From positions 11,016,207 through 11,080,206 of the forward strand of contig OX465283.1 in the NCBI GenBank assembly GCA_949987705.1: 64,000 nucleotides of DNA. The letters are read 5' to 3'. The DNA is from Thereva unica. Its lineage: Eukaryota; Arthropoda; Insecta; Diptera; Therevidae. Shown here in pieces: positions 44,791 through 56,075 of this stretch. A program made the translations under genes and the position numbers. Every line of letters starts with the position of its first letter. Position 1 is the first letter of the stretch. The notes below the pieces were generated by a model, which was not told the origin of the DNA, did not search any database, and worked only from the letters and a program-made list of their open reading frames with translations.

Positions 44791-45897
44791 GATATCGTCC
44801 GATATTGCGAGCGCCGCGAATTTGTTGGATAATGCCATTTGAAACTCTCGCCCGATGGCCGGGTCCCGTAGGCACGCCCAATTTTTCTTGGCTGGTGGTG
44901 GCTCCGTTTTCTTCGCTCTTTGCAATCGCATCTGCAATTTCGCTCGAACAAGATAATGGTCCGATCCGCAATCGGGTCCACGCATTGCACGTACGTCTTT
45001 AAGCGTCGATCGGAATCTTGTGTTGATCAAAACGTAGTCTAACATCGCCGAGTCTTTGCCGGATGGATTTCGCCAGGTGAGTTGGTGTTTGAGTGGATGG
45101 CGGAAAATGCTGTTGCCAACGATCAAGTTGTTTGACGATGCGAATGAAAGCAGGCGTAAGCCGTTGTCATTAATTACTCCGTGTCCGAATTTGCCCATGG
45201 TTTCTTCCCAGCCGGTTCGATCTACTCCTGAATGTGCATTGAAATCCCCCGCGAGAATTATTAATTCGGTTTGAGGTATCATATCCAGCGTCTGTTGAAG
45301 CTGATCGTAAAATTCGTCCTTGTTCGTGTCCGTGCTGGTCTCGGTTGGCGCATAAACGGATATGATATGGGTCTTGATCGTTCCACTGATGGTTATAACC
45401 GCCAAACGCTCGGATATCGGTTGGAATGCGATAACGCTGCTGGCAGCCCGTCGGTCGACCATAAAGCCGACGCCGGCCTCTCTTTTCTCACCACCGGAAT
45501 AGTAAAGCACCATCGTTTCGTCGATTGTTGGCGGGACGATTGTCAATATCCCGGATCCGGTAAGCCGTAGTTCCGATAGCGCAGCAATTGATATTTTGCA
45601 TTTCAACAATTCCATTGCTATGATTTCCTTTTGACCAACGTGATGTCCTGTTCGTACATTCCACGCAGCGAATTTTAATTCCCTTTTCGGTGTGACTAAT
45701 TTGGGTGTTCGGCCAGTAACCCACTTCTCACCAGCATCCCTGGTCCCCAGTGCTGGCGCATCGGCTGCCCCGGATGCAGTAGCATTATTTCGGCCAGTAA
45801 CCCACTTCTCACCAGCATCCCTGGTCCCCAGCGCTGGCGCATCGGCTGCCCCGGATGCAGTAGCATTATTTCGTGAATAGTTAGTTCGTGTATCCAT
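44745..45897 (-). pseudogene. APE-type endonuclease domain of the RTE-like element
   Basis: Nicks target DNA for target-primed reverse transcription. A Gly/Ala-rich N-terminus with a duplicated 27-residue block precedes the endonuclease motifs: KFAAWNVRTG, ALSELRL, IISVYAPTE, ILAGDFNAHSG, LTWRNPSGKDSAMLDYVLI and GPDCGSDHYLV, which include the catalytic Glu, Asp/Asn and final Asp-His. At about 44750 the frame leaves the element's coding register (VECAMELCPNGR instead of ...VVSKRTQPWISD), consistent with loss of one base. The first ATG at 45897 is the assumed start. Confidence 0.85.
45710..45871 (-). repeat. 81-bp tandem duplication in the RTE-like ORF
   Basis: 45710-45790 and 45791-45871 are consecutive copies differing at one base (CAGTGCTGG versus CAGCGCTGG). 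It keeps the frame and duplicates 27 residues (ASGAADAPALGTRDAGEKWV and flanks). Confidence 0.9.
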
Positions 45898-46261
45898 GCA
45901 GTTTCTTGCCTAGTTTTTACGAACGACTCGGCAGGTCGACAACCCTCCTCCTTTCACACTCTGGGCTTGGGACCAGACGAAGGCGGAGAAGGGTTACCGA
46001 ACATTCGTTCCATTTAGACAATGTCTTGAGCGACTTAAAATATATTTGATCTATTTCGATTCATTGACGAAAAATTATTTAAGTCCATGCTGAGTTACAG
46101 ATATAGCTAGCAAGTGCTAGAAATTAGCTTGGGCATTGTTTTAAAGAGTTTTCGTTGTAAAAACTTACGCAGAATAAAAAGTTCAATTTAGAGAATACTT
46201 TTTATTTTCAATCCTTTTAAAATAGCAACAAACGAGGGTTTTCTTAAGACTAGAAGCTCAG

Positions 46262-46612
46262 CGAAGGTCCTTTATACAGTCAAAAATCTATTTTCTTCAT
46301 ATTAGAGTACAATGCCGAGCAGCAGCTTTAGTCGGGAAAGAAAGAACTACCACAACCTAGTTGCGATATTTTTATTCCACCTACTCCCAACCATTACTAT
46401 CGCGACTCTGACATCGGGCATCAACAACTCGTTGGAGTATAACACTACTGAAACGAGTTGAATCTCATCAACCAACCAAGGATATGCGCTTTGGTGGAGT
46501 GGGGAAGGGCTAAGGAAGGCTATGACAGGAGGAATCAGGAATGTAAAAGCGGAAAAAGAAAGAAGGAAAGTTATGTAGGTGGGAAAGTGGGAAAGGCGAA
46601 GGACCGTGGGGT
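46262..46612 (-). repeat. tRNA-derived SINE, copy B (body, head missing)
   Basis: Minus strand: GTCCTTCGCCTTTCCCACTT, CCTACATAACTTTCCTTC, GATTCCTCCTGTCATAGCCT, GATGAGATTCAACTCGTTTC, GGTTGTGGTAGTTC and the 3' block GAAGAAAATAGAT...TATAAAGGACCTT. The tRNA head upstream is not recognisable. Confidence 0.65.
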
Positions 46613-46619
46613 TGCCGAG

Positions 46620-48505
46620 AATGGTGACGGAGATTAGGACACTCAGAACCCAGAAATGCCAAATTGTATGGCATCGGCACGAAATCGGGATAGGTGGTTA
46701 AAATAGTTGTTGGGATAGGGTAGAATCGTATCCCTGTAGTACAGCTGAGTAAGAGAGGACTAAGATAAGACAAGTGTGTTTAACTTTCGAAGACAAAAGA
46801 AAACACTGAATATTACACCAAAAAATTGACCCTATTCCAGTATTCACAGTATCACCAATATCACAAATAAAACAATGCCTTTTCTCATAAACTCAATTTG
46901 AGATTTTAAAGAAAGTTTTAATTTGACTAATATTTCCCCAAAACAATATTTCTCATAACTCGGGACAAATTTTTAATGTAATCAAAGGTGCAAATTTACA
47001 CTTCCCCCACTTTGCTCCAACCTGGAATATTTTATCCTAACAAATTTAAGGAGCATTAGTTGTCTGAAAGAATGGCAAGAAATACAGCAAAAGACTGCCA
47101 CAAATCTCGCAAGGGGCTAATTAAAAAAAGGGAATCCCCCATCCCCACTCCCTCGCTGCCTAAAAAAAGGTACGGCGAAAGGAAAATACCAAATTCAGAA
47201 GATCCTTGTTCTCTCCTGTTTTGAGGGTTGCTTTACTTAAGTAATCAAAGAAAATTCCGCTCGCGGTGAACACGTTTACAATGTTTCCGTCCTCTTTTGT
47301 AGCCAAGTTTAACGTGGAAATATTTTATTAACCTTAACGATAAATATTTTATGGGCTGCCATACGAAAAGGGACCTGACTGCCATGAATGGCAAACAAAT
47401 TGAGAAAATCACAATTAGGTTCCGTTTCAAAGATCCTTGCGGCCAATTTATATGCAAAAATCGTTTCAGGATGCTCGAAAATGATTCCTTTTCTCAAACT
47501 AAGTTGAAGAAAAATGACTTTACGGAATGGTAATAAGAGGATCCTTGAAGATATACCCATGATATATCGATAATATCCTTTTTAAATGTGAATGTATGTC
47601 TGAGAAGCTCTTGATGTGAAAATCCTTTAAACCTTGGGTTTTTGGGTGTTGGTGGTAGTGATTTCCTTTAGTCAATTAGAAAATACAACAAAAAAACAAA
47701 TTCCCGATTCTTATCCTTACTCCCCAGGACGTGACATTCACTAGTGTGATTTACGGAATCTTTTTGCAAGTTTTTATTAAATTCTGTACCCGAGTAAATG
47801 TTGGTGTCACAAGTTCATCTGTTCCATAGAATTTCACTGTGGAGGGGTTGATGTGATGGTGGGGATGAATATATTAAAATTTCCTCGAAGGAAGCATCAA
47901 GGATCTTTCGTGTGATATCTTAAGTTTTTATGAGGTTTATGGTAGTCATGTTCCGCTAAGGTAGTCTTCTTGTCTTGCTAATTGCTGAGGGGATGGAGGG
48001 GAAACATGGGTTGACAAGGAACAGCTTGGTAATTATGTTAAATTTTATGTCGGAGGGGCGGAGGGGGATTTTTACTGCGAGATGTGCGTGCAATTTGTTT
48101 TTGGGGCCTTTACTGGTTTTGAAGATTTTGATTAAAGTTATTTTATTACAAGTATAAATTAAAATAATCAAATTGTTTTTGTGGTGAAGGTTTAAAGATT
48201 AATTGGGGAGCTACAGTACCTTAATAAGGATTTAATTGTATCAGTTTTATTAAATTACGTAGTTAAACTCATCTTTCTTCAATACTTGATTTGACATCCG
48301 TCGATATTTGGGTCGAGCAAAGGCCCAAGAAGTGATGGCCAAGGCACGGTAAGCACCAGAGAACATCCTAGGCTACATGTTGTAATCTGATGATTTATGG
48401 AGAAAAGACATAACGCTGAAGCTCCTAGATGGTTGGAAGAAGTTCGGAAGAAAGAGTGAAAAACATTTAAATGTCAGGAATATAAGCATCGGGATAAAAG
48501 CTGGG
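46620..48505. other. No gene seen
   Basis: AT-rich; only short overlapping frames (47245-47560 and 47956-48171). Confidence 0.35.
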
Positions 48506-48511
48506 CTCGGC

Positions 48512-48680
48512 AGCCTCCTAAGTGTTAAGACTGTCGACTACCAATCCAGAGGTCTACAGCTCGACTCCAGTCCGTCGCATAGTGTTTCAGTTTTCACGTG
48601 TCTCGTCTCGATAATATTTATTCTTTCTTGTTTCCGGTCTTTTACAGTACCTATTCCCTTTTTTAACTCCTGTTAGCGTC
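48512..48680 (+). repeat. tRNA-derived SINE, copy F (old)
   Basis: An A-box region (CTCGGCAGCCTCCTAAG) and a decayed B box (GCTCGACTCC, 48559-48568) at tRNA-like spacing, followed by a diverged form of the family body (TTTTCACGTGTCTCGTCTCG, TTCTTTCTTG, CTTTTACAGTACCTATTCCC). Confidence 0.5.
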
Positions 48681-48819
48681 TTTCAACAAAAGTTGTAATT
48701 TTAAATTTCGCGCAATTTTTGAACTGTCAATATACAAATGGCAATACGATGACGTTTGACAAGTAAAAACTAGGTGGAATGGAAATTAAATTAAATTATT
48801 CTGATTGATGGACATAAAT

Positions 48820-49115
48820 TATGTGAGGCGACTTTTGCGTTTTCACCTTGAGGCCAAATATCCCCACACACTCACCGGCCGCCGACTGTATATGGCCTGC
48901 AGTCCAAGAGAACTTTAAAAAATCTATATGTGTTTGGGCATTTATTGTCAGTTCGTGCCCGAAGATCTGAACTTTTATTCACTCTCAAGCCGTGAAGTTA
49001 CGGCAAGAGTTCACGCCGTATCCCCTCTAAACGGAAAACAAGACGCGAAAACCATCCACACTCGCGTTCGCGCTTGGTCGCGAGTTTTCACGACGTGTCT
49101 GGAGACGCCTTGAAG
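48820..49115 (-). repeat. Dispersed repeat family with GGCGTGAA core (copy 3)
   Basis: Minus strand: CGCGAACGCGAGTGTGGATG, GTTTTCGCGTCTTG, TACGGCGTGAACTCTTGCCG, TAACTTCACGGCTTGAGAG, TCTTGGACTGCAG, GGCGGCCGGTGAGTGTGTG and AAGGTGAAAACGC. Same order as copy 2 at 35756-36085. Confidence 0.65.
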
Positions 49116-49649
49116 TTTTCGTTGAAGCCATGAGCATTTTGCTATTTTTGAATTAACAACCGGGTATGCTATGCTGAAATATTTGAACAACTTCTTCAAC
49201 CACCACGAGTGAAAGTTTGATGGGCTTTTTGGTCTGGCGATGTCATCTGTAATCTTTGTATTTAAGAAATTGCGCTACCAAACGATGTGAACTGATTTGG
49301 CCAGAAATTGATATGGCATGTATGTGGACGACGTTTATTTTCAGCAGGGCGACACAACCAAAGATAAATCCAAAGGTGCAATGCCGGACGTAGTCTGAAA
49401 GAGTGAAAGAATTGAAAAACGCTAACACGCGGTTCTATTCCACCGGCTCCAATACTATCGGTAGTCGGGTGCGTTAACTCCTACGCTACTATGTTAGTGT
49501 TCTACCATATAATTTTAGTCTTAGTGGAATTATCACAGTTTGCTTCCTGTGGCTTTTCGTAAAATTGTAAATTAAGTTGTACGACTGGCACATACTGCGT
49601 AGCGTTAACCAGATGTTACCGGTTTGGATGGTTCGGCTTTTTCATCACG

Positions 49650-50480
49650 GCCGAAGGCCGATTTTAGCCTTATATATTGTGGTTAGACGGCCTTTTTGAG
49701 CCTCACCTATTTGAAAACAATTAAGGTGGAGTTGTAACAAGTGATGAGTGCTTTAGGCACTGGGCAGAATATAGGATCGCAGATGGGACACGCATATTCC
49801 AGGATTGGCGAATTAAAGAAAAGAAGAATGTATTTGTAACCCATATATTACCGAATTCTTTGGCTCTCCTCTTTATTAAACCAAGAAGTTGGTTGGCTCT
49901 GGCAGTAATATTATCGCAGTGCAGGTTGAAATTGAGTTTTTTGTCTACGGTATGATCAACCTCATTCAACATTATGCCGTTGAGATAATAGTACAGCTTC
50001 TGTGTGTTTTTTCCACGAGAGATGGTAATTGCATGGCATTTACTGGTGTTAATTTGTAATTTCTTCTTGGTGCACTAATCTTGTTTTGTTTGCATGAAGG
50101 AAACATCAGTTTGGGTCTTAATTACACTATAAATTTTGAGATCATCCGCCTAACAGATTGGTGGAATATTTACTAATTTTCCTGATAGATCGGAGATAAA
50201 AATATTAAAGGAAAGAGGACCAAGAAGACTACCCTGAGTAACGCCAGAGGTTACTTCGATCTCATTAGGTACAAATCCTTGGAATCTGATAACCTGTGTT
50301 CTTCCGTTCAGATATGATTTTAACCATTCCAGGGCAGAACCTGATATTCCAAATTTTAATAAGTTTGCAATTAAAATACCATGGCCCACTCGATTAAAGG
50401 CCTTGCTGAAGTCTGTGTACACAGCATGCAATTGATGGCCGCTCTTCATACCGCATAGCGATTCGCAAGATTTATTTAGG
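49650..50480 (-). mobile_element. Jockey/CR1-like RT remnant
   Basis: The minus strand encodes HAVYTDFSKAFNRVGHGILI, WLKSYLNGRTQVIRFQGFV and VTSGVTQGSLLGPLSFNIFI, the RT palm blocks, then a break and DKKLNFNLHCDNITARANQL, LGLIKRRAKEFGN. The active-site YADD block falls in the broken part. Inactive. Confidence 0.8.
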
Positions 50481-50489
50481 ATATTCTAT

Positions 50490-50960
50490 ACCATTTAATT
50501 TTTGAATACAAAGTCGATTAAATCACCAACTCTATTCGATACGCAGCTCTTTTTCGAGCATCCTTCATAACATTGGCCATAATTGCGGGCGTTTATTTCG
50601 GCTCGTATGTTAGATTTAAGTTCGTCGATTGTCTTCGGCTTACTGGCATAAACTTTAATTTTTAAATAACTCCACAGATAAAAGCCTGGTGCAGTTAAAT
50701 CCAGAGAATGACGAGATTACTCCAGATCATGGGGCAGTTTGCACAATTTAATGATTGCTTTCAATGTAAAGCGTTACAATTTCAGTGCGTCCTTTCGGTG
50801 TGAATTGACTCATAGCTAAAATGGTACTGAATAACTTTTCAAAATTGTGTACATTTTTCGAAATCGGCTAAACAATGTCATTGTTATTCAATGTTGAAAT
50901 ACCGAAGGTCTAGATGGCGCACCCTGTATTCTGATATGGTGTTAATACTAAGAGATTTTA
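50490..50960 (-). mobile_element. Mariner/Tc-like transposase 3' remnant
   Basis: Minus strand: WSNLVILWI.LHQAFICG (family form SPDLTAPDFYLWGYLK), then KLKFMP.SRRQSTNLNLTYEP (form IDELKSNIRAEI) and KDARKRAAYRIELV at the C-terminus. Stops and frameshifts throughout. The region ending TAGATGGCGCACCCTGTATT at about 50930 could be the terminal repeat of the family (inference). Confidence 0.55.
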
Positions 50961-51589
50961 AACACAAAGATTGACAAAGTTATTTTCACAAGACGTACTG
51001 CCGGACAACACTCATTAGATCCACGAGGAAACTTCACCCAATATCTTAAGATTAATTCAAACTTAGGAAGGAACCTCGTTGAATATTACAAACAAAAGGA
51101 AACAAATTCAAAATTTGTTAGCCAGAGTATACCAGAGAGATTTTAAAAAGGTTTGGTGGGAAAATTGTGAACAAACGGTTACACCATTGGAACAAGGCAT
51201 TAAGCTACGTCGAGGAAATGATGAAGATGAAGAAGACAAAAAACGACAACGAAATTTTCTTTATCAAAATTTAATTGGTTCACTTATGTACTAAGCTGTG
51301 TCTACTCGCCCTGACATAGCCTTTTCGCTAAGTCTGCCAAGTCAATTTAATACTTGTCATTCTAGGATACGTAGGGTAGTAGTGAAGAAAATATAACGCT
51401 ACCTAAAAAACTTCATCCACAGATTATTATTCAAACTAGAGTTGAGCCGGACTTACACGAGGCAATACATTTGTCCTTTACAAGATTGTAAATTGTACTG
51501 AGGCCTTGTACTGAGAATTTTTTTAAATGTCCCGGTTCAAACAAAAGTCATACTGGTATATGAGCATATATCGAGATAAATAAAGCGAA

Positions 51590-51735
51590 GAGTGATTGTA
51601 AACTACTCAGTGGAGACATTTCTTACTTTTTTGCGGTAGTAAATTGAGCTGAAATTGTAAATACGAACAGGAGAGACATTTCTTACATTTTTCGAGGAAG
51701 TGAAATTTCGTACTGGAGAGACATTTTTTACTTCT
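51590..51735 (+). repeat. Triplicated GGAGAGACATTT motif
   Basis: GGAGACATTTCTTACTTTTT, GGAGAGACATTTCTTAC and GGAGAGACATTTTTTAC follow one another at 50-65-bp spacing inside the insertion that splits the copia remnant. Origin unknown. Confidence 0.4.
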
Positions 51736-51819
51736 TTTACGGCAGCAACCTTTTCAACTTGAAATTAGGCGAGGTTGCAAAATATACGTAAATATACCTA
51801 CATACACGTAGGCCGTTTA

Positions 51820-52074
51820 ATGCGTATTATAATTAACTTTGTAAAAAAGCTCTTCATTGTTTTGTTTTTCATTTGCTTGTTTTTGTCATTTTGGCATTAC
51901 AATAACACTTCGCCGCCTCATTTGAGGCATGACTTTGTACTGGCTCAAAAGAGAAAAGAGGCACCTCTTACAAACTCATTTTTAAATCGGTTCCTACCCA
52001 ACACTAATTCCAACAGACTAAAAAGGGACTGGTTTATTGCACAGTTTGAGATGAAGTACATCTCTAGATGATCA
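51820..52074 (+). other. Orphan ORF with a signal-anchor-like N-terminus
   Basis: An ATG at 51820 opens an 83-codon frame (an upstream ATG at 51775 adds 15). A 19-residue hydrophobic segment, LFIVLFFICLFLSFW, sits after a basic start (NFVKK), as in type II membrane proteins. The remainder is hydrophilic (RHDFVLAQKRKEAPL...). I recognise no family; it lies in the sequence that interrupts a copia remnant. Chance in AT-rich DNA is quite possible. Confidence 0.25.
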
Positions 52075-52509
52075 CAGATCCTTCGCAGGCCTTTCGTTCG
52101 TAATGGTCGATAGTGTTATTACATGGTGCTGAAGGAAGCAACATACAGTTGCGTTATCATGCACCGAAACTGAGCATATCTTATAGTCAGATGCAGCGAC
52201 GGAAGCAATATACGTTCAAGATTTTATAAAGGAACAAGGATACTCCGGATACGCGAGAGTAACGACAACTAAGTAGCACCGATGATTGCTAGAAACTTAA
52301 GTTTTCACAAACGAACAAATAATATTGACATAACGTAACACTACATCTGTGCGGGAAGGTGAAGTTACACGATATTCCAACAGAATTATAATGCCAGGGG
52401 ATATATTAACGAAACCTATTCCGGCTGTGCAATTATAGAAATGTATACAAAATCTTGGAATATTAAATATTAAACACAGAATTGTTTCCACGAAAATGTC
52501 TTGAAATGT

Positions 52510-54140
52510 ATTTTTTCAAACTAACAACTTATAAATTGGTGGTTAAGCTACTGTAGTTCTAGGGGTACGATATCTACCAAGTGACAAAGACAGTGTTGAG
52601 TTTATTAAATCTACTATTGAGTACCAACAAGACCATTTCACATTGCAATTTTTATAACACAAGGCAAATTATGTTCGTCAAGATTACTAAATAACCGTTC
52701 TATGCCGCTAGTTCAATAAGAAAAGCTTCATTTGATAATCAACAATTTTTCAATCTAGTTGATTGATTGGAAAACGTACCTTTACCGAAATAGTACCTTT
52801 AATTTATACAATTACAATTATAGCATTAAAGGTTAGTGATTTTTACTTTTTTTAATTATAATTCACTATTTTTTAAAAACACTGATTGTGTATTAAAACC
52901 AAAGCACCAAACTAATAATAATCACTTTAGATACACTGCACTACACCACACTGCAAAACTTCCGATTAACCACGATTATCCTGATTGAATTAATCCCGAC
53001 AACCCCTTTCGAGAGCTGTTATCGAACTGCACGTCAAAAAACACCAACCAATTTCATAAACCTGTTCGCCCTTAAACGTGACTAGTATCACAACTTGCGA
53101 AAGCACAGTGTGGAGTTTCAGCCACTTCCTTGCGAGTGGAAAAACATATACACAACTGCCAACCAACAAAACAGACTGACAGTCCAAAAAAAGGACCTCT
53201 ACCTCAACATCGCGCTACCAAATGGTACCGAAGCGATTGGAATGCGGGAGATTTTGTTTATACAAATCTCCATGGACGAGGAGATATGAACGAGAGCTCG
53301 AAACAACATAGAGGAGAGTAACGAAGCTCTCTGATCCTTTTTTCAAGGACATAAAAGCTTTTCATTCATTCGAAATTGTTGTAAAAGCTTCTTACGATAT
53401 CCAGCGCCTGCGTTCCAAAGGATGTAGTGTCAACTGTCAGCCAATCCCCCCAGAACTCCCAAATCCCGAGGAAGGTACCTTTCAAGGAGAATGCATCCTT
53501 GTAATAAGAAGCGAGAAGAAAATTACTGGCAGGACCTTCCTTTCTTAAGGAAAAAGGAGTGTTTTAAAAAGTCTTTTTTTTTTGATTCTAGAATCCTGGA
53601 AGCTTTTGTTTGTTTGACACCGGGTGGGATGGGGCAGCTGAAATCCCTGCGGGTGTGGTGACCGCTGATACAAAAGAAATGCATAATCAGTGGAGTGTTA
53701 ATAATTCTGTCGCGATTGGTGTGGGAGTTTCGGTGCAGGAGGGTGCGACTTGATGGTAATCTTGTTATTCAAATTTTTTTCTTCTTTATATTCATACCTT
53801 TGAGTCATGTCTTCCTGGTTTGAATTGTGGTTAATGGCCAAAAGAAATCTTAAAAAGTTCCCGCTTTGCTGTAATTAAAATGATTAAATGGGATTTTTCG
53901 GTTTTGTTTGAAAATTTTGTGACTGTAATAAAGGGTGTCGAAATTACTATACTATACTACACTCCATTTCGTACAGTGCTAGATAAAGGGAACGACATAT
54001 ACATATCAACCAAGCAGTTTTTAGTTTGGTTTTTAGTGGCTAAAGTTCTAAAAGCTGCAAATGGTGAAAATTTAGTCATTTGAAATCTTCTACAGTCTAA
54101 CGTTTTTACATCTAAAAACTGAATACCAAAAGGGTTGGCC
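52510..54140. other. No gene seen
   Basis: The start may include copia LTR debris. Overlapping short frames at 52990-53321 show no family resemblance. Confidence 0.35.
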
Positions 54141-54149
54141 AAAAGTTTG

Positions 54150-54545
54150 AGATTATAGTCTTTGATAATAATGTAATTTTAAGGTGTGCTTTGGATCATT
54201 CTCCTTCTCGAAAATACACCCATTGCTGTTTAAACGTAGGCCCCAAGGTACAGCATTTTGCCCCAGAATCGTTTTATAATTCTCGTTTTGGAGGATCCGG
54301 TCAAATCTTACGAAATCGTCAGTTTCATAGCATGAGAAACAATCCCTGACCATGACAGGGATACAACCACGCTTGGCACTACACAGTCTGGTAACATTTT
54401 GTGTAGGCAGCTCTCCTCTTGTACCAAATATAACTGAAATTTTGGATCGTCAGTTACGCGGCCTATCATTTTCTCAGACTCACTTTCTCCAATCACTTCC
54501 AATAAACCCGAGCAGAGGAAAGTGTTGGCCTAACTCGTGAATCCA
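54150..54545 (-). mobile_element. Tc1-like transposase remnant
   Basis: Minus strand: DDPKFQLYLVQ, then VRDCFSCYETDDFVRFDRIL (family form VWGCFS), NENYKTILGQN and FEKENDPKHTLK (form FQQDNDPKHTS), where the second catalytic Asp (QDNDP) is changed. Frameshifts between blocks. Confidence 0.75.
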
Positions 54546-54949
54546 AAACAAATTTCCGATCTCGCAGCAAATTACACTAAAATGTATAAAGGATAAAGGA
54601 AAATAACTTTGTTCTCTGTCGTTGTTCAGTTCAATCCACATAAGTTGCTTCACCTGCTGACATGTTCAGTTCGCGCTTGATGACGAACTGAAGTTTGATT
54701 TATCCTGAGTTTATTATATGAAAATGTATAAAGGATAAAGGAATTTAACTTTTAAAAATAATAAAAAAGGAATTTTTCGAAAAACGAGTGAACTTTTATT
54801 GTAAGAACTATAATTTTCAGCATAGCTTGTGCCTGTCCAAAACGAGAATGAATCAATCTGGCTTAACTCCCGACTTGCTTCTTCTCGTCGTTTGTTCTGT
54901 CGTTGGCCAGTACGGTTAAATTTCCTCTTACAAGCTAGTCTCTTATCAG
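54546..54949. other. Possible LTR region of the adjacent gypsy-like remnant
   Basis: ATGAAAATGTATAAAGGATAAAGGAA-type sequence occurs twice (54578 and 54722), flanking GTTCAGTTC repeats. LTR status is not shown. Confidence 0.25.
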
Positions 54950-55470
54950 CTATAGTTATATGATAGTGATGGTAATACCATCCTACATTCGGCCATCCTG
55001 CCCTTCATTAGCCCCCAATGAATCGTCGTCGTCTTCTCCTATTTCTCGCCAAAATTCAGATTGTCTGCCTCGTATGTGATGAGGGTCTTCGTCATAACCC
55101 GCTTTACGTAACTGATACAGTGATACCTATTGTTTCCTAGCAGCTTAACAACCTCATATATACCCATGAATTTTGGTGAAGTTTGAATTTGGGGCTGAAT
55201 TGAGCCTTCTTTACTGCAACAAAATTGCGTAATTGATATCTATGGGCCTGTTTTCGTTTGCATAGCAAATATCTGCAATTTTCTAACTGAACTTTAGCTA
55301 TGGCGGCTTTCGCTTCACTCCTCATTCGATTTCGTTCTTCGAATTATTCAATGATGGCCACAAGTTTAGCAAGTGTAATTGATGCTTTCAGCGAATTGAT
55401 GTCTGAACTGAAGTTCAGTACACCAATTCGCTCGAACTTGTGAAGTTCGACCGGTGAAGTCGAGGCATTA
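54950..55470 (-). mobile_element. Gypsy-like integrase C-terminal remnant
   Basis: Minus strand, from about 55330: MRSEAKAAIAKVQLENC, HRYQLRNFVAVKKAQFSPKF, KLHQNSWVYMRLLSC, and in another frame KFMGIYEVVKLLGNNRY. These match the linker and chromodomain-like end of Ty3/gypsy integrases (form KF.GPYEVVKVLGNDRY). Frameshifted. Confidence 0.6.
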
Positions 55471-55539
55471 GATTGAAAGTTGTTCATCGCAGGGATAATT
55501 TCTTGCGCCGTTAAGGGTCTATTCTGCTTGCTGGTGACT

Positions 55540-55678
55540 ATTAGGCTGGTCGTCCACTGGAAGCGTATTCGAGCGGCTTCGCGCTACGGCCATACATATG
55601 AGCGGCTACAATCGGCTCATTTGTATGGCCGAAGCGCGAAGCCGCTCGAATACGCTTCCAGTGGACGACCAGCCTAAT
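55540..55678. mobile_element. 139-bp hairpin MITE
   Basis: Almost a complete palindrome. ATTAGGCTGGTCGTCCACTG continues on both arms through GGAAGCGTATTCGAGCGGCT to TTCGCGCT, with about 63-bp arms and two or three mismatches around a short loop (near 55605-55615). No clear target duplication. Confidence 0.8.
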
Positions 55679-55956
55679 GCACTTATCTATCCACACTTGA
55701 AGTCATAGGGTTCGGACTTCTTAATCTGGGAGGATTTTGATAACTGCCACTTAGTTTGTATCGGAAGATAGCATTTCTAAAACATAAGTAAGGTGGCTAG
55801 TCATCAACGGAATAGGGGAATAACATGTAGCATAAAATGCACGTATCGGAACAATTCCGGATTGATGGACGTGCGATCATAACGTCCTAGCGGTCGATCT
55901 TACGAGTTGCCGTGAGATGAATACCTTCACCTGGAAAAAAATATTATAGAAAGAGC
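55679..55956. other. No feature seen
   Basis: Short spacer between the hairpin MITE and SINE copy A. Confidence 0.3.
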
Positions 55957-56075
55957 GGGGGCCTCGATAGCCTGGGGAGTAAGGCGTCTGGCTACCATCC
56001 AAGAGGTCCCGGGTTCGAATCCCGGCCAGCCCCCGGTCCTTCGCCTTTTCCATTTTCCAACCTACATAACTTTAG
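55957..56075 (+). repeat. tRNA-derived SINE, copy A (best head)
   Basis: 55957-56034 is clearly tRNA-like: acceptor GGGGGCC/(A)GCCCCC, A box TAGCCTGGGGAG (55968-55979), anticodon-like loop CTACCAT, T arm CCGGGTTCGAATCCCGG with B box GGTTCGAATCC (56012-56022). The acceptor and anticodon stems have mismatches. It is followed by the SINE body start (CCTTCGCCTTTTCCATTTTC, CCTACATAACTTTAG), not by a pol III T run, so it is a SINE head rather than a tRNA gene. The body is truncated. Confidence 0.8.

Larger units (their letters stand above)
39928..46010 (-). mobile_element. RTE-like non-LTR retrotransposon, split by a piggyBac insertion
   Basis: Order on the minus strand: 5' leader from about 46010, endonuclease (45897-44745), RT (about 44790-42901), the piggyBac element (42900-40105), then the last 50 or so codons and stop (40104-39955) and a 3' tail ending in (AAG)n at 39948-39928. 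The coding frame before the insertion (EGDL) resumes after it (KNQRLSVTEARDTAKNREEW) with only TTAA shared. A short trinucleotide tail is usual for RTE-type elements. A frameshift near 44750 separates endonuclease and RT frames. The 5' boundary is approximate. Confidence 0.85.
51040..52500 (+). mobile_element. Ty1/copia polyprotein remnant (RT to RNase H), interrupted
   Basis: 51250-51430 reads NLIGSLMY, stop, AVSTRPDIAFSLSLPSQFNT, the RT-end block of copia elements. RNase H resumes at about 52110 with VITWC..RKQHTVALSCTETEHI and SDAATEAIYVQDFIKEQG, then MPGDILTKPIPAVQL at about 52390-52440, the C-terminal copia signature. About 650 bp of unrelated sequence (51440-52100) lies between the two parts. 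Several stops; dead. Confidence 0.75.

Noticed and set aside
44475..45570. Plus-strand frames over the RTE-like element
   Set aside because: Antisense shadows of the endonuclease and RT frames.
55957..56034. Functional tRNA gene (Gly-like anticodon ACC)
   Set aside because: Mismatches in acceptor and anticodon stems, no pol III terminator, and it runs into the shared SINE body.
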